Shown: positions 1 through 7,804, counted from the stretch's first letter. The stretch: 10,176 bases of DNA from Streptosporangiaceae bacterium (GCA_030038715.1 JASHSO010000489.1:1-10176); one strand, 5' to 3'. Notes: generated from the letters alone by a model not told the origin. Numbers and translations: made by a program.

Positions 1-1884
<1,884 letters not shown>

Positions 1885-1890
1885 CGAGGT

Positions 1891-1894
1891 CTCC
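1891..1894 (-). promoter_or_regulatory. Ribosome binding site of carB
   Basis: GGAG on the minus strand, 6 bases before the ATG at 1884. It decides the start against the in-frame ATG at 1935, which has no comparable purine-rich site. It lies downstream of the hairpin in the carA-carB gap, so it stays outside that structure. Confidence 0.7.
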
Positions 1895-1914
1895 GGCCAA
1901 GCCTTCACGGGAAC

Positions 1915-1982
1915 GGGAACGGGGTGAACCGCCATCACCGCGGCCCGTATGGCGCGCGGTGCCCCGGCTCTGCCCCGTTCCC
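1915..1982 (-). repeat. Nested inverted repeat (hairpin) in the carA-carB gap
   Basis: Seen directly: outer arms of 10 bases (GGGAACGGGG at 1915-1924, its exact complement at 1973-1982). Inside these lie inner arms CACCGCG (1936-1942) and CGCGGTG (1955-1961). The inner stem extends by three more pairs (GCC/GGC) across a one-base bulge to a 5-base loop. The two helices are separated by an 11 by 11 internal loop. In the mRNA it starts 7 bases after the carA stop and ends about 20 bases before the carB ribosome site. No U tract follows, so it is not a standard intrinsic terminator. It could be an RNA-processing or stability element, an attenuator of carB, or an inserted repeat; which one is inference. 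Confidence 0.6.
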
Positions 1983-1989
1983 ATCCTGG

Positions 1990-3132
1990 TCATCGTGCGC
2001 CATCCATCAGCTCGCAAAACTGCGTGAACAGGCCGGACGCGTCATGCGGCCCCGGCGCAGCCTCGGGGTGGTATTGCACGCTGAACGCGGGCGCCCCGGT
2101 CAGCCGCAACCCCTCCACGACGCCGTCGTTGAGGTTCACGTGGGTGATCTCTGCGGGGCCGTAGGCCGTGTCAAAGGCCCTTCCGGGAACGGTGCCCGCT
2201 GGCAGCGCGACGGCGAATCCGTGGTTGTGGCTGGTGATCTGCACCTGGCCGGTGCGCAGGTCCTGCACGGGCTGGTTCACCCCGCGGTGCCCGAACCGCA
2301 GCTTGTAGGTGTCCAGGCCGAGGGCCCGGCCCAGTATCTGGCTGCCCAGGCAGATCCCGAAGACCGGCACGCCCGCGGCCAGCACGCCTCGCATGGCTGC
2401 CACCGCGTACGGCGCCGCTGCAGGATCACCCGGCCCGTTGGAGAAGAACACCCCGTCCGGGCCCGCGGCCAGGACCTGCTCGGCGGTCACGGTGGCCGGC
2501 AGCACGGTCACCTCGCAGCCCAGGGCCGCCAGCAACCGGGGCGTGGCGGCCTTAATGCCGAGGTCGATCGCCGCTACTCGGTAGCTGACCGCAGCGCCGT
2601 CCGGCGGACTGACCACGTAAGGCTCCGGGGTCGTGACGTCACGGGCCAGGTCCGCGCCGGTCATCGGCGGGCTGGCAAGCACCCGGTCCAGCACGTCGCC
2701 GGGGTCGGTGACGTCCGTGCTGATGCCGGCCCGCATCGCGCCGGAGTCCCGAAGGTGCCTGGTCAGCGCCCTAGTGCCGGACAGCGCGAAGCCGGTCACG
2801 CCGTGGCTGGCGAGCTCGTCCTGAAGGCTACGCCGCGACCGCCAGCTCGAGGCCAGCCTGGCCGGCTCGCGCACCACGAACCCGGCCACCCAGATCCGGC
2901 GTGATTCGGGGTCGATGTCGTTGATGCCGGTGTTGCCGATATGCGGCGCGGTCATGGCCACGATCTGGCGGGCGTACGACGGGTCGGTCAGGGTCTCCTG
3001 GTAGCCGGTCATGCCGGTGTTGAAGACCATTTCCCCGAAGGTGTCGCTGTCCGCCCCGAACGTTGTGCCACCGAAGACCAGGCCGTCTTCCAGGACCAGG
3101 ATGGCCGGGCGCCCCGCGGCGAGCGTGCTCAC
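1990..3132 (-). CDS. carA: Carbamoyl-phosphate synthase small subunit (glutamine amidotransferase)
   Basis: Glutaminase subunit that releases ammonia from glutamine for CarB. It has 380 residues, the usual length. The N-terminal CPSase small-chain domain carries GEMVFNTGMTGYQETLTDPSYA (33-54). The class I amidotransferase domain carries the nucleophile C261 in GICLGSQ and the partners H355 and E357 in YHPEAAPGPHD, so the triad is complete. The start is GTG, sharing GTGA with the pyrC stop, with GGGAAG about 9 bases upstream; translational coupling to pyrC is likely. One oddity: the stretch usually reading IDTRALTRHL is LSGTRALTRHL (about 118-127), so a normally conserved Asp is Gly; this is outside the active site. 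In several actinobacteria a small membrane-protein gene lies between pyrC and carA; it is absent here. Confidence 0.97.
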   Translation of the reverse strand: MSTLAAGRPAILVLEDGLVFGGTTFGADSDTFGEMVFNTGMTGYQETLTDPSYARQIVAMTAPHIGNTGINDIDPESRRIWVAGFVVREPARLASSWRSRRSLQDELASHGVTGFALSGTRALTRHLRDSGAMRAGISTDVTDPGDVLDRVLASPPMTGADLARDVTTPEPYVVSPPDGAAVSYRVAAIDLGIKAATPRLLAALGCEVTVLPATVTAEQVLAAGPDGVFFSNGPGDPAAAPYAVAAMRGVLAAGVPVFGICLGSQILGRALGLDTYKLRFGHRGVNQPVQDLRTGQVQITSHNHGFAVALPAGTVPGRAFDTAYGPAEITHVNLNDGVVEGLRLTGAPAFSVQYHPEAAPGPHDASGLFTQFCELMDGAR

Positions 3133-4577
3133 CGCGTCAGCTTCCCGTCCAGCACGGTGGGGCGTCCCCGCAGGAACGTGGCCTGCACCCGGCCGGGCAA
3201 CTCCACCCCGGAGAACGGGGTATTGCGGCTGCGCGAAGCGTGCATCGTCGGGTCTACGACGCTGCGGGTCGCCTCGTCGTAGAGCGCGAGGTTGGCCGGG
3301 CTGCCCGGGATCAGCGGGCGGCCGTGCACCAGCGCAGGCCCGGCTTCGTAGCTCCCGCCGCCGTGGGTGCCGCTGCCGTGCGTACCGCTGCCGCTGCCGT
3401 GGGTGCCGCCGGCCTGCCTCCCGCTGCTGTGCGCGTGGCCAGCGGCAGGGACGCGGACCGCTCCGGCCGCTCCGTCCAGGCGTCCGATCGCAGCCGGCCT
3501 GACCGACATCCGGTCAGCGACCCCGGCCCAGTCCAGCAGTCCCGGCTGCACCATGGCTTGGTGCACGACCCGCAGCGCGGTCTCCAGGCCGGTCATCCCG
3601 AACGCGGCGACCTGCCACTCGGTGTCCTTCTCCTCGACCGGGTGCGGGGCATGGTCGGTCGCCACGCAGTCGATCGTGCCGTCTGCTAGCCCCTGGCGCA
3701 GCGCGGCCACATCCGCTGCCGTCCGGAGCGGCGGGTTCACCTTGTAAACGGGGTCGTATCCGGCTACCAGCTCGTCGGTCAGCAGCAGGTGGTGCGGGGT
3801 CACCTCGGCGGTCACGCGCCAGCCCTTGGACTTGGCCCACCGGATGATCTCCACCGAGCCCGCCGTCGAGACGTGGCATACGTGCAGAGCCGATCCCACG
3901 TGCGCCGCCAGCAGGCAGTCCCGGGCGATGATCGCCTCCTCGGCAACCGCCGGCCACCCGGTCAGGCCGACCCTGCCCGACACCTCGCCCTCGTTGACCT
4001 GCGCACCTTCAGTCAGCCGCGGTTCCTGTGCGTGCTGCGCGATGACCCCGTCGAACGCTTTGACGTACTCCAGCGCGCGCCGCATGAGCACCGCGTCCGA
4101 CACGCAGCGGCCGTCATCGGAAAAGATCCGCACGCGGGCCGCCGAGTCTGCCATGGCGCCGAGTTCGGCTAGTCGGCTGCCCGCCAGGCCTGCTGTGACC
4201 GCACCGACGGGCTGCACATCGCAGTGGCCCGCCTGCCGGCCGAGGCGCCAGATCTGTTCGACCACGCCCGCTGTGTCTGCTACCGGGTCGGTGTTGGCCA
4301 TGGCGTGTACGGCGGTGAAACCGCCGAGCGCCGCCGCCGCGGTGCCGGTCTGCACTGTCTCGGCATCCTCGCGGCCGGGCTCGCGCAGGTGGGCGTGCAG
4401 ATCGACCAGGCCGGGCAGCGCGATCAGCCCATCGGCGTCAAGCACCTGGGCGCCCCGTGCACTGATGCCGGTCCCAGCCTCGACGATCAGCCCGTCCGCG
4501 AGCAGCAGGTCCGTGGCAGGCCCGCCAAGCAGCCGGGCACCCCTGATGAGCCAGGGCTGCGCGCCGTCGCCGGTCAT
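3129..4577 (-). CDS. pyrC: Dihydroorotase with a His/Gly-rich insertion
   Basis: Class I zinc-dependent dihydroorotase: cyclises N-carbamoyl-aspartate to dihydroorotate, the third pyrimidine step. The amidohydrolase barrel shows HAHLREPG (61-68, metal ligands H61 and H63), FSDDG around D154, QH at 181-182, HVCHVST (232-238), NPPLR (281-285) and the catalytic DHAPH (308-312). The protein has 482 residues against about 430 for relatives. The excess is an insertion at roughly 372-417, between IGRLDG and the C-terminal [10 protein letters not shown]. It is rich in His, Gly and Ser with repeated THGSG and looks flexible. The metal and catalytic residues all precede it, so activity should be intact. 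The ATG overlaps the pyrB stop as ATGA, with GAGG 8 bases upstream, and the stop overlaps the carA start. Confidence 0.97.
   Translation of the reverse strand: MTGDGAQPWLIRGARLLGGPATDLLLADGLIVEAGTGISARGAQVLDADGLIALPGLVDLHAHLREPGREDAETVQTGTAAAALGGFTAVHAMANTDPVADTAGVVEQIWRLGRQAGHCDVQPVGAVTAGLAGSRLAELGAMADSAARVRIFSDDGRCVSDAVLMRRALEYVKAFDGVIAQHAQEPRLTEGAQVNEGEVSGRVGLTGWPAVAEEAIIARDCLLAAHVGSALHVCHVSTAGSVEIIRWAKSKGWRVTAEVTPHHLLLTDELVAGYDPVYKVNPPLRTAADVAALRQGLADGTIDCVATDHAPHPVEEKDTEWQVAAFGMTGLETALRVVHQAMVQPGLLDWAGVADRMSVRPAAIGRLDGAAGAVRVPAAGHAHSSGRQAGGTHGSGSGTHGSGTHGGGSYEAGPALVHGRPLIPGSPANLALYDEATRSVVDPTMHASRSRNTPFSGVELPGRVQATFLRGRPTVLDGKLTR
3351..3404 (-). repeat. Low-complexity repeat encoding THG(SG) units in pyrC
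   Basis: In-frame degenerate repeat encoding residues 392-409 of PyrC. On the plus strand it appears as near-identical blocks such as ccgtgggtgccgctg and ccgtgcgtaccgctg, built on multiples of 3 bases. The unit encodes Thr-His-Gly followed by Ser-Gly. It probably arose by replication slippage within a tolerated surface loop. Copy number may differ between strains; that is inference. Confidence 0.75.
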
Positions 4578-5518
4578 CTGGCTGCCTCGAGCTGGCTTCC
4601 GCCCGCCTGGGCACCGCCGAGCAGCAAGTAGAGCACCGCCATCCGGACGCTGACCCCGTTGGCCACTTGCTCCACGATGGTCGAACGTGCCGAGTCCGCG
4701 ACGTCGGCAGCGATCTCCACGCCGCGGTTCATCGGCCCGGGATGCATGACGATCGCGTGCTCAGGCAGTGTCTGCATGCGGTCGGCGTCCAGCCCGTACC
4801 TGCGGCTGTACTCGCGCACCGTCGGGAAGTACGCGGCGTTCATCCGCTCTGCCTGCACTCGTAGCATCATCACGACGTCGGACTTGGGCAGCAGCGAGTC
4901 CAGGTCATAGCTGACCTCGCACGGCCAGCTCGACACCGCCACTGGCAGCAGGGTGGGCGGCGCAACCAGCGTCACGTCGGCGCCAAGCAGCCGGAGCAGC
5001 AAGACGTTAGACCTGGCCACACGGCTGTGCAGCACGTCGCCCACGATCGTCACGGCTAGCCCGTCGATCCGGCCGAGCCTGCGCCGAATGGTGAAGGCAT
5101 CCAGCAGCGCTTGCGTCGGATGCTCATGCATGCCGTCGCCAGCGTTGACTACACTGCCGCGCACCCAGCCGGCCAGCCGGTGTGCAGCCCCGGACGCGGC
5201 GTGCCTGATAACGACGGCATCGGCGCCCATCGCCTCCAGGGTCAGCGCCGTGTCCTTGAGGCTCTCGCCCTTGGCGACACTGGATCCCTTGGCCGAGAAG
5301 TTGATCACATCGGCCGACAGTCTCTTGGCAGCGGCCTCGAAGGAGATCCTGGTCCGGGTCGAGTCCTCGAAGAACAAGTTGACCACCGTCCGGCCGCGAA
5401 GCGTTGGCAGCTTCCTGATCGGCCGGTCGGCCACCTGGGCGAGTTCTTCGGCGGTGTCGAGTATGAGCAGCGCGTCGTCTCGGTTGAGGTCCGCGATCGA
5501 GATCAAGTGCCGGTTCAC
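4574..5518 (-). CDS. pyrB: Aspartate carbamoyltransferase catalytic chain
   Basis: Condenses carbamoyl phosphate with aspartate to N-carbamoyl-aspartate, the committed pyrimidine step. It has 314 residues, normal for the catalytic chain; no pyrI regulatory chain is seen, as expected in actinobacteria. Carbamoyl-phosphate site: STRTR (53-57), the 80s loop with S80 and K83 (SVAKGES), and HEHPTQ (131-136). Aspartate site: R165 in LHSRVARSN and R220 in MLRVQAER. The C-terminal HPGPMNRG (259-266) is also present. The loop after RRRLG (about 148-152) is shorter than I recall for Streptomyces PyrB. The start is GTG, overlapping the pyrR stop as GTGA, with only a weak purine stretch upstream, which suggests translational coupling. 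The stop overlaps pyrC as ATGA. Confidence 0.97.
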   Translation of the reverse strand: MNRHLISIADLNRDDALLILDTAEELAQVADRPIRKLPTLRGRTVVNLFFEDSTRTRISFEAAAKRLSADVINFSAKGSSVAKGESLKDTALTLEAMGADAVVIRHAASGAAHRLAGWVRGSVVNAGDGMHEHPTQALLDAFTIRRRLGRIDGLAVTIVGDVLHSRVARSNVLLLRLLGADVTLVAPPTLLPVAVSSWPCEVSYDLDSLLPKSDVVMMLRVQAERMNAAYFPTVREYSRRYGLDADRMQTLPEHAIVMHPGPMNRGVEIAADVADSARSTIVEQVANGVSVRMAVLYLLLGGAQAGGSQLEAAR

Positions 5519-6216
5519 CGGTCGGTCTCGATCCGGGCGTCGCCTGCCGACGGCTGCGCCGCCTGGTCCAGGCCCGTGGTGAGCATGACCGCGTCCTGGC
5601 CATCGACCTCGTTCAGCAGCACGTGGACCACCTCGCGCTGTGAAGTCGGCAGGTTCTTGCCGACGTAGTCGGCCCTGATCGGCAGTTCCCGGTGGCCTCG
5701 GTCCACCAGCACAGCCAGCTGCACCGTGCGTGGCCGTCCAAGGTCGCCGAGCGCGTCCAGCGCCGCTCGGACGGTCCGGCCGGAGTACAGCACGTCATCG
5801 ACGAGAATGACGACCTTGCCGTCCAGCCCGGAGGGCGGTACCGAGGTGTGGCCGAGCGTCCGAGCCGGCCGCAGCCGCAGGTCGTCGCGGTACATGGTGA
5901 CATCGAGCGAGCCGGTCGCGGCCGGGCGCCCTTCAACCTGGGTGAGCCTGGCGGCCAGCCTGCACGCGAGCGGAACCCCCCTGGTCGGGATGCCGAGCAG
6001 GATCACGTCAGCGGCACCGTCGGTGCGCTCGAGTATCTCGTGCGCGATTCTCGTCAGGGCTCGCCGGATCTCCTCAGGCCCGAGAACTAGCTTGCCGCCA
6101 GCGGGCGGCACCTTAGCGGTGCCCGCTCCGGCCGTGCCCGCTCCGGCGGTGCCCGCTCCGGCAGGCTCTCCGCCGCCTACGGCGGGATCGCCGGAAGAAT
6201 GCAGCGCATGCGTCAC
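5515..6216 (-). CDS. pyrR: PyrR: UMP-sensing pyr RNA-binding regulator / uracil phosphoribosyltransferase
   Basis: First gene of the pyr operon. PyrR binds pyr mRNA leaders when UMP is high and usually also has uracil phosphoribosyltransferase activity. Core motifs: [12 protein letters not shown] (53-64), LLGIPTRG (73-80), the PRPP loop [13 protein letters not shown] (136-148) and the PyrR-specific [13 protein letters not shown] (187-199). It has 233 residues, longer than the usual 180-195, because of an extra N-terminal segment of about 43 residues with three GAGTA repeats and a short polar tail. The start is GTG at 6216, with a perfect AAAGGAGG site 5 bases upstream. A later in-frame GTG (6109-6111) would remove most of the extension but lacks a comparable site. 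The stop overlaps the pyrB start as GTGA. Confidence 0.95.
   Translation of the reverse strand: MTHALHSSGDPAVGGGEPAGAGTAGAGTAGAGTAKVPPAGGKLVLGPEEIRRALTRIAHEILERTDGAADVILLGIPTRGVPLACRLAARLTQVEGRPAATGSLDVTMYRDDLRLRPARTLGHTSVPPSGLDGKVVILVDDVLYSGRTVRAALDALGDLGRPRTVQLAVLVDRGHRELPIRADYVGKNLPTSQREVVHVLLNEVDGQDAVMLTTGLDQAAQPSAGDARIETDR
6121..6163 (-). repeat. 15-base tandem repeat at the 5' end of pyrR
   Basis: Three copies of a 15-base unit (plus strand gcccgctccggcngt) at 6121-6135, 6136-6150 and 6151-6163, the last incomplete. In the pyrR frame it encodes GAGTA three times (residues 20-34). The repeat is in frame, so copy changes would not break the gene. Confidence 0.9.
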
Positions 6217-6220
6217 AAGG

Positions 6221-6260
6221 ACCTCCTTTCCCGCCTCACCGGACGGGCCTTAAAGGACGT
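6221..6260 (-). promoter_or_regulatory. PyrR-binding hairpin nested in a Shine-Dalgarno-sequestering stem
   Basis: Read as mRNA, a hairpin at 6247-6230 has CCCG, a bulged U, CC, loop GGUGA, then GGCGGG. It contains UCCGGUGAGGC, matching the core UCCNGNGAGGY of the PyrR recognition consensus recalled from Bacillus pyr leaders. It is flanked by ACGUCCUUU (6260-6252) and AAAGGAGGU (6229-6221), which pair at 8 of 9 positions with one G-G mismatch. The second arm is the pyrR Shine-Dalgarno sequence. PyrR binding to the inner loop would stabilise the outer helix and block ribosome entry. PyrR-dependent translational repression of this kind is reported for Mycobacterium smegmatis. The pairing is seen; the regulation is inference. 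Confidence 0.75.
6222..6229 (-). promoter_or_regulatory. Perfect Shine-Dalgarno sequence of pyrR
   Basis: AAAGGAGG on the minus strand, 5 bases after its GGAGG core to the GTG start. It is much stronger than other ribosome sites in the window, and it fixes the pyrR start at 6216. It forms one arm of the sequestering stem. Confidence 0.85.
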
Positions 6261-6521
6261 CTGCCCGCACAACGGTACCAGGCATCCCGCGATGGATCTG
6301 GCTGACGCGCGGCGGCCCCGAATGAGGGCTAGCGAGGTGGGCGTCGCAAACAGCCGGTTTCTGTATGAAATGAGAGATATGATGTGATCCGGTCTGCGTC
6401 GAAGCTGCTCAGCGCTGAAGGCCGGCTCCGCCGGAACCTCGCAGCGTCTGCTGCAGAACAGCAGGTCAGGCTCCACAGCGGCGCCGGGTCGGGTGGCTTC
6501 ATCCGTTTTTTGGCATTCGGC
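6261..6521. other. Non-coding stretch between the pyr leader and the bldD promoter
   Basis: No gene is supported here. It holds an AT-richer patch (about 6346-6388) that is unusual for this GC-rich window. It also holds two small perfect hairpins: CCGGC/GCCGG at 6422-6434 with a 3-base loop, and CTGCTG/CAGCAG at 6448-6464 with a 5-base loop. A run of six T lies at 6506-6511. The T run does not directly follow a hairpin, so I do not call a terminator. Short reading frames on both strands have no family resemblance I recognise. Upstream regulatory sites for either divergent gene may lie here. Confidence 0.5.
6272..6277 (-). promoter_or_regulatory. Possible -10 box of the pyr operon
   Basis: TACCGT on the minus strand, the same hexamer as the proposed bldD -10. 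Transcription would start near 6265, giving a leader of about 50 bases that begins just before the anti-Shine-Dalgarno arm. No convincing -35 hexamer is visible 16-19 bases upstream, so this is tentative. Confidence 0.3.
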
Positions 6522-6550
6522 TTGACCCTGCGTTGCGCTGGGCCTACCGT
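6522..6550 (+). promoter_or_regulatory. bldD promoter
   Basis: TTGACC at 6522-6527 and TACCGT at 6545-6550 with a 17-base spacer: a good match to a principal sigma (HrdB-type) promoter. The expected start is near 6557, about 45 bases before the bldD ATG. Confidence 0.65.
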
Positions 6551-6570
6551 CACTGTCCGTAACCGTCACT
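6546..6570 (+). promoter_or_regulatory. Direct repeat with BldD-like half-sites over the bldD promoter
   Basis: The nonamer accgtcact occurs at 6546-6554 and 6562-6570, 16 bases apart. Each contains TCACT, the complement of the AGTGA half of the published BldD consensus (AGTGA...TCACC). The first copy overlaps the proposed -10 and the second lies just after the start. BldD is known to repress its own gene in Streptomyces. Here the half-sites are direct rather than inverted, so the assignment is moderate. Confidence 0.45.
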
Positions 6571-6601
6571 TTCAGCTACGACAGCCCAAGGGAAAGTAAC
6601 T

Positions 6602-7096
6602 ATGCCATCTGACTACGCCAAGACTCTTGGCGCGCGGCTGCGCGCCATCCGCACCCAGCAAGGGCTGTCGCTGCACGGCGTCGAGGAGAAGTCACGCGGC
6701 CGGTGGAAGGCCGTGGTCGTCGGCTCCTACGAGCGGGGTGACAGGTCCGTGACTGTGCAGAAGCTGGCCGAACTCGCCGAGTTCTACGGCGTTCCTGTTT
6801 CGGAGTTGCTGCCAGGCGATGTGCTTCCCACGCTGCTTGCCCCTGCGCCCAAGCTTGTCATCAACCTGGAGCGGATGGCTCAGCTGCCCAAAGACAAGGC
6901 AGGTCCGCTGTCCCGCTACGTTGCAACGATTCAGAGCCAGCGCGGCGACTACAACGGCCGTGTGCTGTCGATCCGCCAGGAGGACCTGCGCTCGCTGGCG
7001 GTCATCTACGACAAGAGTCCTGCCGACCTCACCGAGGAGCTCATCGGTTGGGGCATTCTCGACTCCGAGGCACGCGGAGCCGTCGAGGCCTTCTAG
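6602..7096 (+). CDS. bldD: BldD, c-di-GMP-responsive developmental regulator
   Basis: Transcription factor that, as a dimer bridged by tetrameric cyclic di-GMP, represses sporulation and other developmental genes during vegetative growth in Streptomyces. It has 164 residues, near family length. The N-terminal helix-turn-helix (Cro/XRE type, about 6-71) carries GARLRAIRTQQGLSLHGVEE and GRWKAVVVGSYERGDR, nearly invariant in BldD. The C-terminal domain carries R114-G-D116, eight residues, then R125-Q-E-D128, matching the RxD-x8-RxxD cyclic di-GMP signature at the positions known from S. coelicolor. The ATG follows AAGGGA at 8 bases. Divergent from pyrR as in Streptomyces. The stop shares CTAG with the convergent HEPN gene. 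Likely autoregulated through the repeats over its promoter. Confidence 0.96.
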   Translation: MPSDYAKTLGARLRAIRTQQGLSLHGVEEKSRGRWKAVVVGSYERGDRSVTVQKLAELAEFYGVPVSELLPGDVLPTLLAPAPKLVINLERMAQLPKDKAGPLSRYVATIQSQRGDYNGRVLSIRQEDLRSLAVIYDKSPADLTEELIGWGILDSEARGAVEAF

Positions 7097-7551
7097 CCAG
7101 CTGTCGCCAGCGGTAGGAGCTGCTGCTCCGGCTGCATTCCCAGCGCGCCCTCGGCAAGAGCCACGAAGGCGCCGACGTCGCGCAGCAGCTCGTCGGCCTC
7201 GCCGACCGACACGGCCCTGGGAAGTCCGGCCTCGGCAGCAGCACGCTTGGCCGCGCTGGCGGCGAAGAACGCGGCCCACTCTCGCAGCGCGGGGTCGACC
7301 TTTGGAAGCAGTTCCCACACGCTCTGCGGCCTCCTGCGCCCGGCACCGGGCGGCTCGGCCCGCGCGGCGACAACTGCGGCCGCAGCACGCAATGCCGCCA
7401 AGTGAGCTCCGACGTACCGCGCTGACGGCGCGGGCTCGTCCTCGGCTGCCGCCAGCCCGTGCCGGGCCGATTCGACCAGCGCAAGCGCGGACGGCGAAAC
7501 CCGGCAGCGCTGCCCCTCTCGACCCGGTCTCGTCTCGACAGCCTGGCTCAT
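7093..7551 (-). CDS. SAV_6107-family HEPN-domain protein
   Basis: A small actinobacterial protein of unknown function, 152 residues from the ATG at 7551. I recognise it by resemblance to the SAV_6107 HEPN family: SARYVGAHLAALRAAAAVVA (43-62), SVWELLPKVDPALREWAAFF (77-96) and ADELLRDVGAFVALAE (119-134). It looks all-helical and soluble, with no signal peptide or membrane segment. R45-Y-V-G-A-H50 fits the RX4-6H motif of HEPN nucleases, but it lies in an early helix, so RNase activity is not established. GAGGAGGG directly upstream supports this start; a longer frame to 7755 would add 68 Cys/Arg-rich residues of no family likeness. Convergent with bldD, divergent from the GNAT gene. Confidence 0.85.
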   Translation of the reverse strand: MSQAVETRPGREGQRCRVSPSALALVESARHGLAAAEDEPAPSARYVGAHLAALRAAAAVVAARAEPPGAGRRRPQSVWELLPKVDPALREWAAFFAASAAKRAAAEAGLPRAVSVGEADELLRDVGAFVALAEGALGMQPEQQLLPLATAG

Positions 7552-7685
7552 CGTCCCTCCTCGGGCTCGTGCCAGCACAACACCCTCGCGGCTGCGGGCG
7601 TCCGGCCGGGCTGGGCGCTTCCCCACACCTCGCCCGGCCGAACCAGCAACCGAGGGGGCCCGGCTGCAAACTCCCACGCAACAAT

Positions 7686-7701
7686 TCGAACACTCATTCG
7701 T
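7686..7701. promoter_or_regulatory. SOS-box-like sequence (weak)
   Basis: TCGAAC, four bases, then ATTCGT. The actinobacterial LexA box is TCGAAC-N4-GTTCGA, so 10 of 12 defined bases match; the left half is perfect and the right half has two mismatches. It lies 135 bases before the HEPN start. It could be chance. Confidence 0.25.
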
Positions 7702-7792
7702 TGATGTGTCCACCCATTTGTAGCTGCGTTCGAAGGTACACGGCGGGTCTGACACTCATGCCTGCGTCGCCCAGGACGCCTGCGCTTCGCAC

Positions 7793-7798
7793 TACGCT
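7793..7798 (+). promoter_or_regulatory. -10 box of the GNAT gene, leaderless start
   Basis: TACGCT (TAnnnT) ending 6 bases before the GTG start at 7805, with no Shine-Dalgarno sequence between. Transcription would begin at or next to the GTG. No good -35 is seen. Confidence 0.45.
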
Positions 7799-7804
7799 GG
7801 GCCG

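Larger units (their letters stand above)
7552..7804. promoter_or_regulatory. Divergent control region between HEPN and GNAT genes
   Basis: A 253-base gap that should hold both promoters. It contains two TTCGAA palindromes (7685-7690 and 7729-7734, 44 bases apart), a direct repeat acactcat (7690-7697 and 7752-7759), and a partial SOS-box-like sequence listed separately. No clear -35/-10 pair for the HEPN gene was found. Confidence 0.4.

Noticed and set aside
1885..1935. carB starting at the in-frame ATG at 1935
   Set aside because: That ATG lies at the foot of a strong stem without a ribosome site; the ATG at 1884 has GGAG at 6 bases and gives the usual CarB N-terminus.
6448..6511. Hairpin plus T6 run as an intrinsic terminator
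   Set aside because: The T run begins more than 40 bases after the hairpin and no transcript is expected to end there.
6213..6569. A 118-codon frame on the minus strand covering the pyrR-bldD gap
   Set aside because: It covers the PyrR leader structure and the bldD promoter, has no recognisable domain and no good ribosome site.
7117..7130. Small hairpin GGAGC-TGCT-GCTCC as a terminator of bldD
   Set aside because: Only 5 pairs, no T tract, and it lies inside the HEPN coding sequence.
7552..7755. Longer start for the HEPN protein adding 68 residues
   Set aside because: The added part is Cys/Arg-rich with no family match, whereas GAGGAGGG lies directly before the ATG at 7551.
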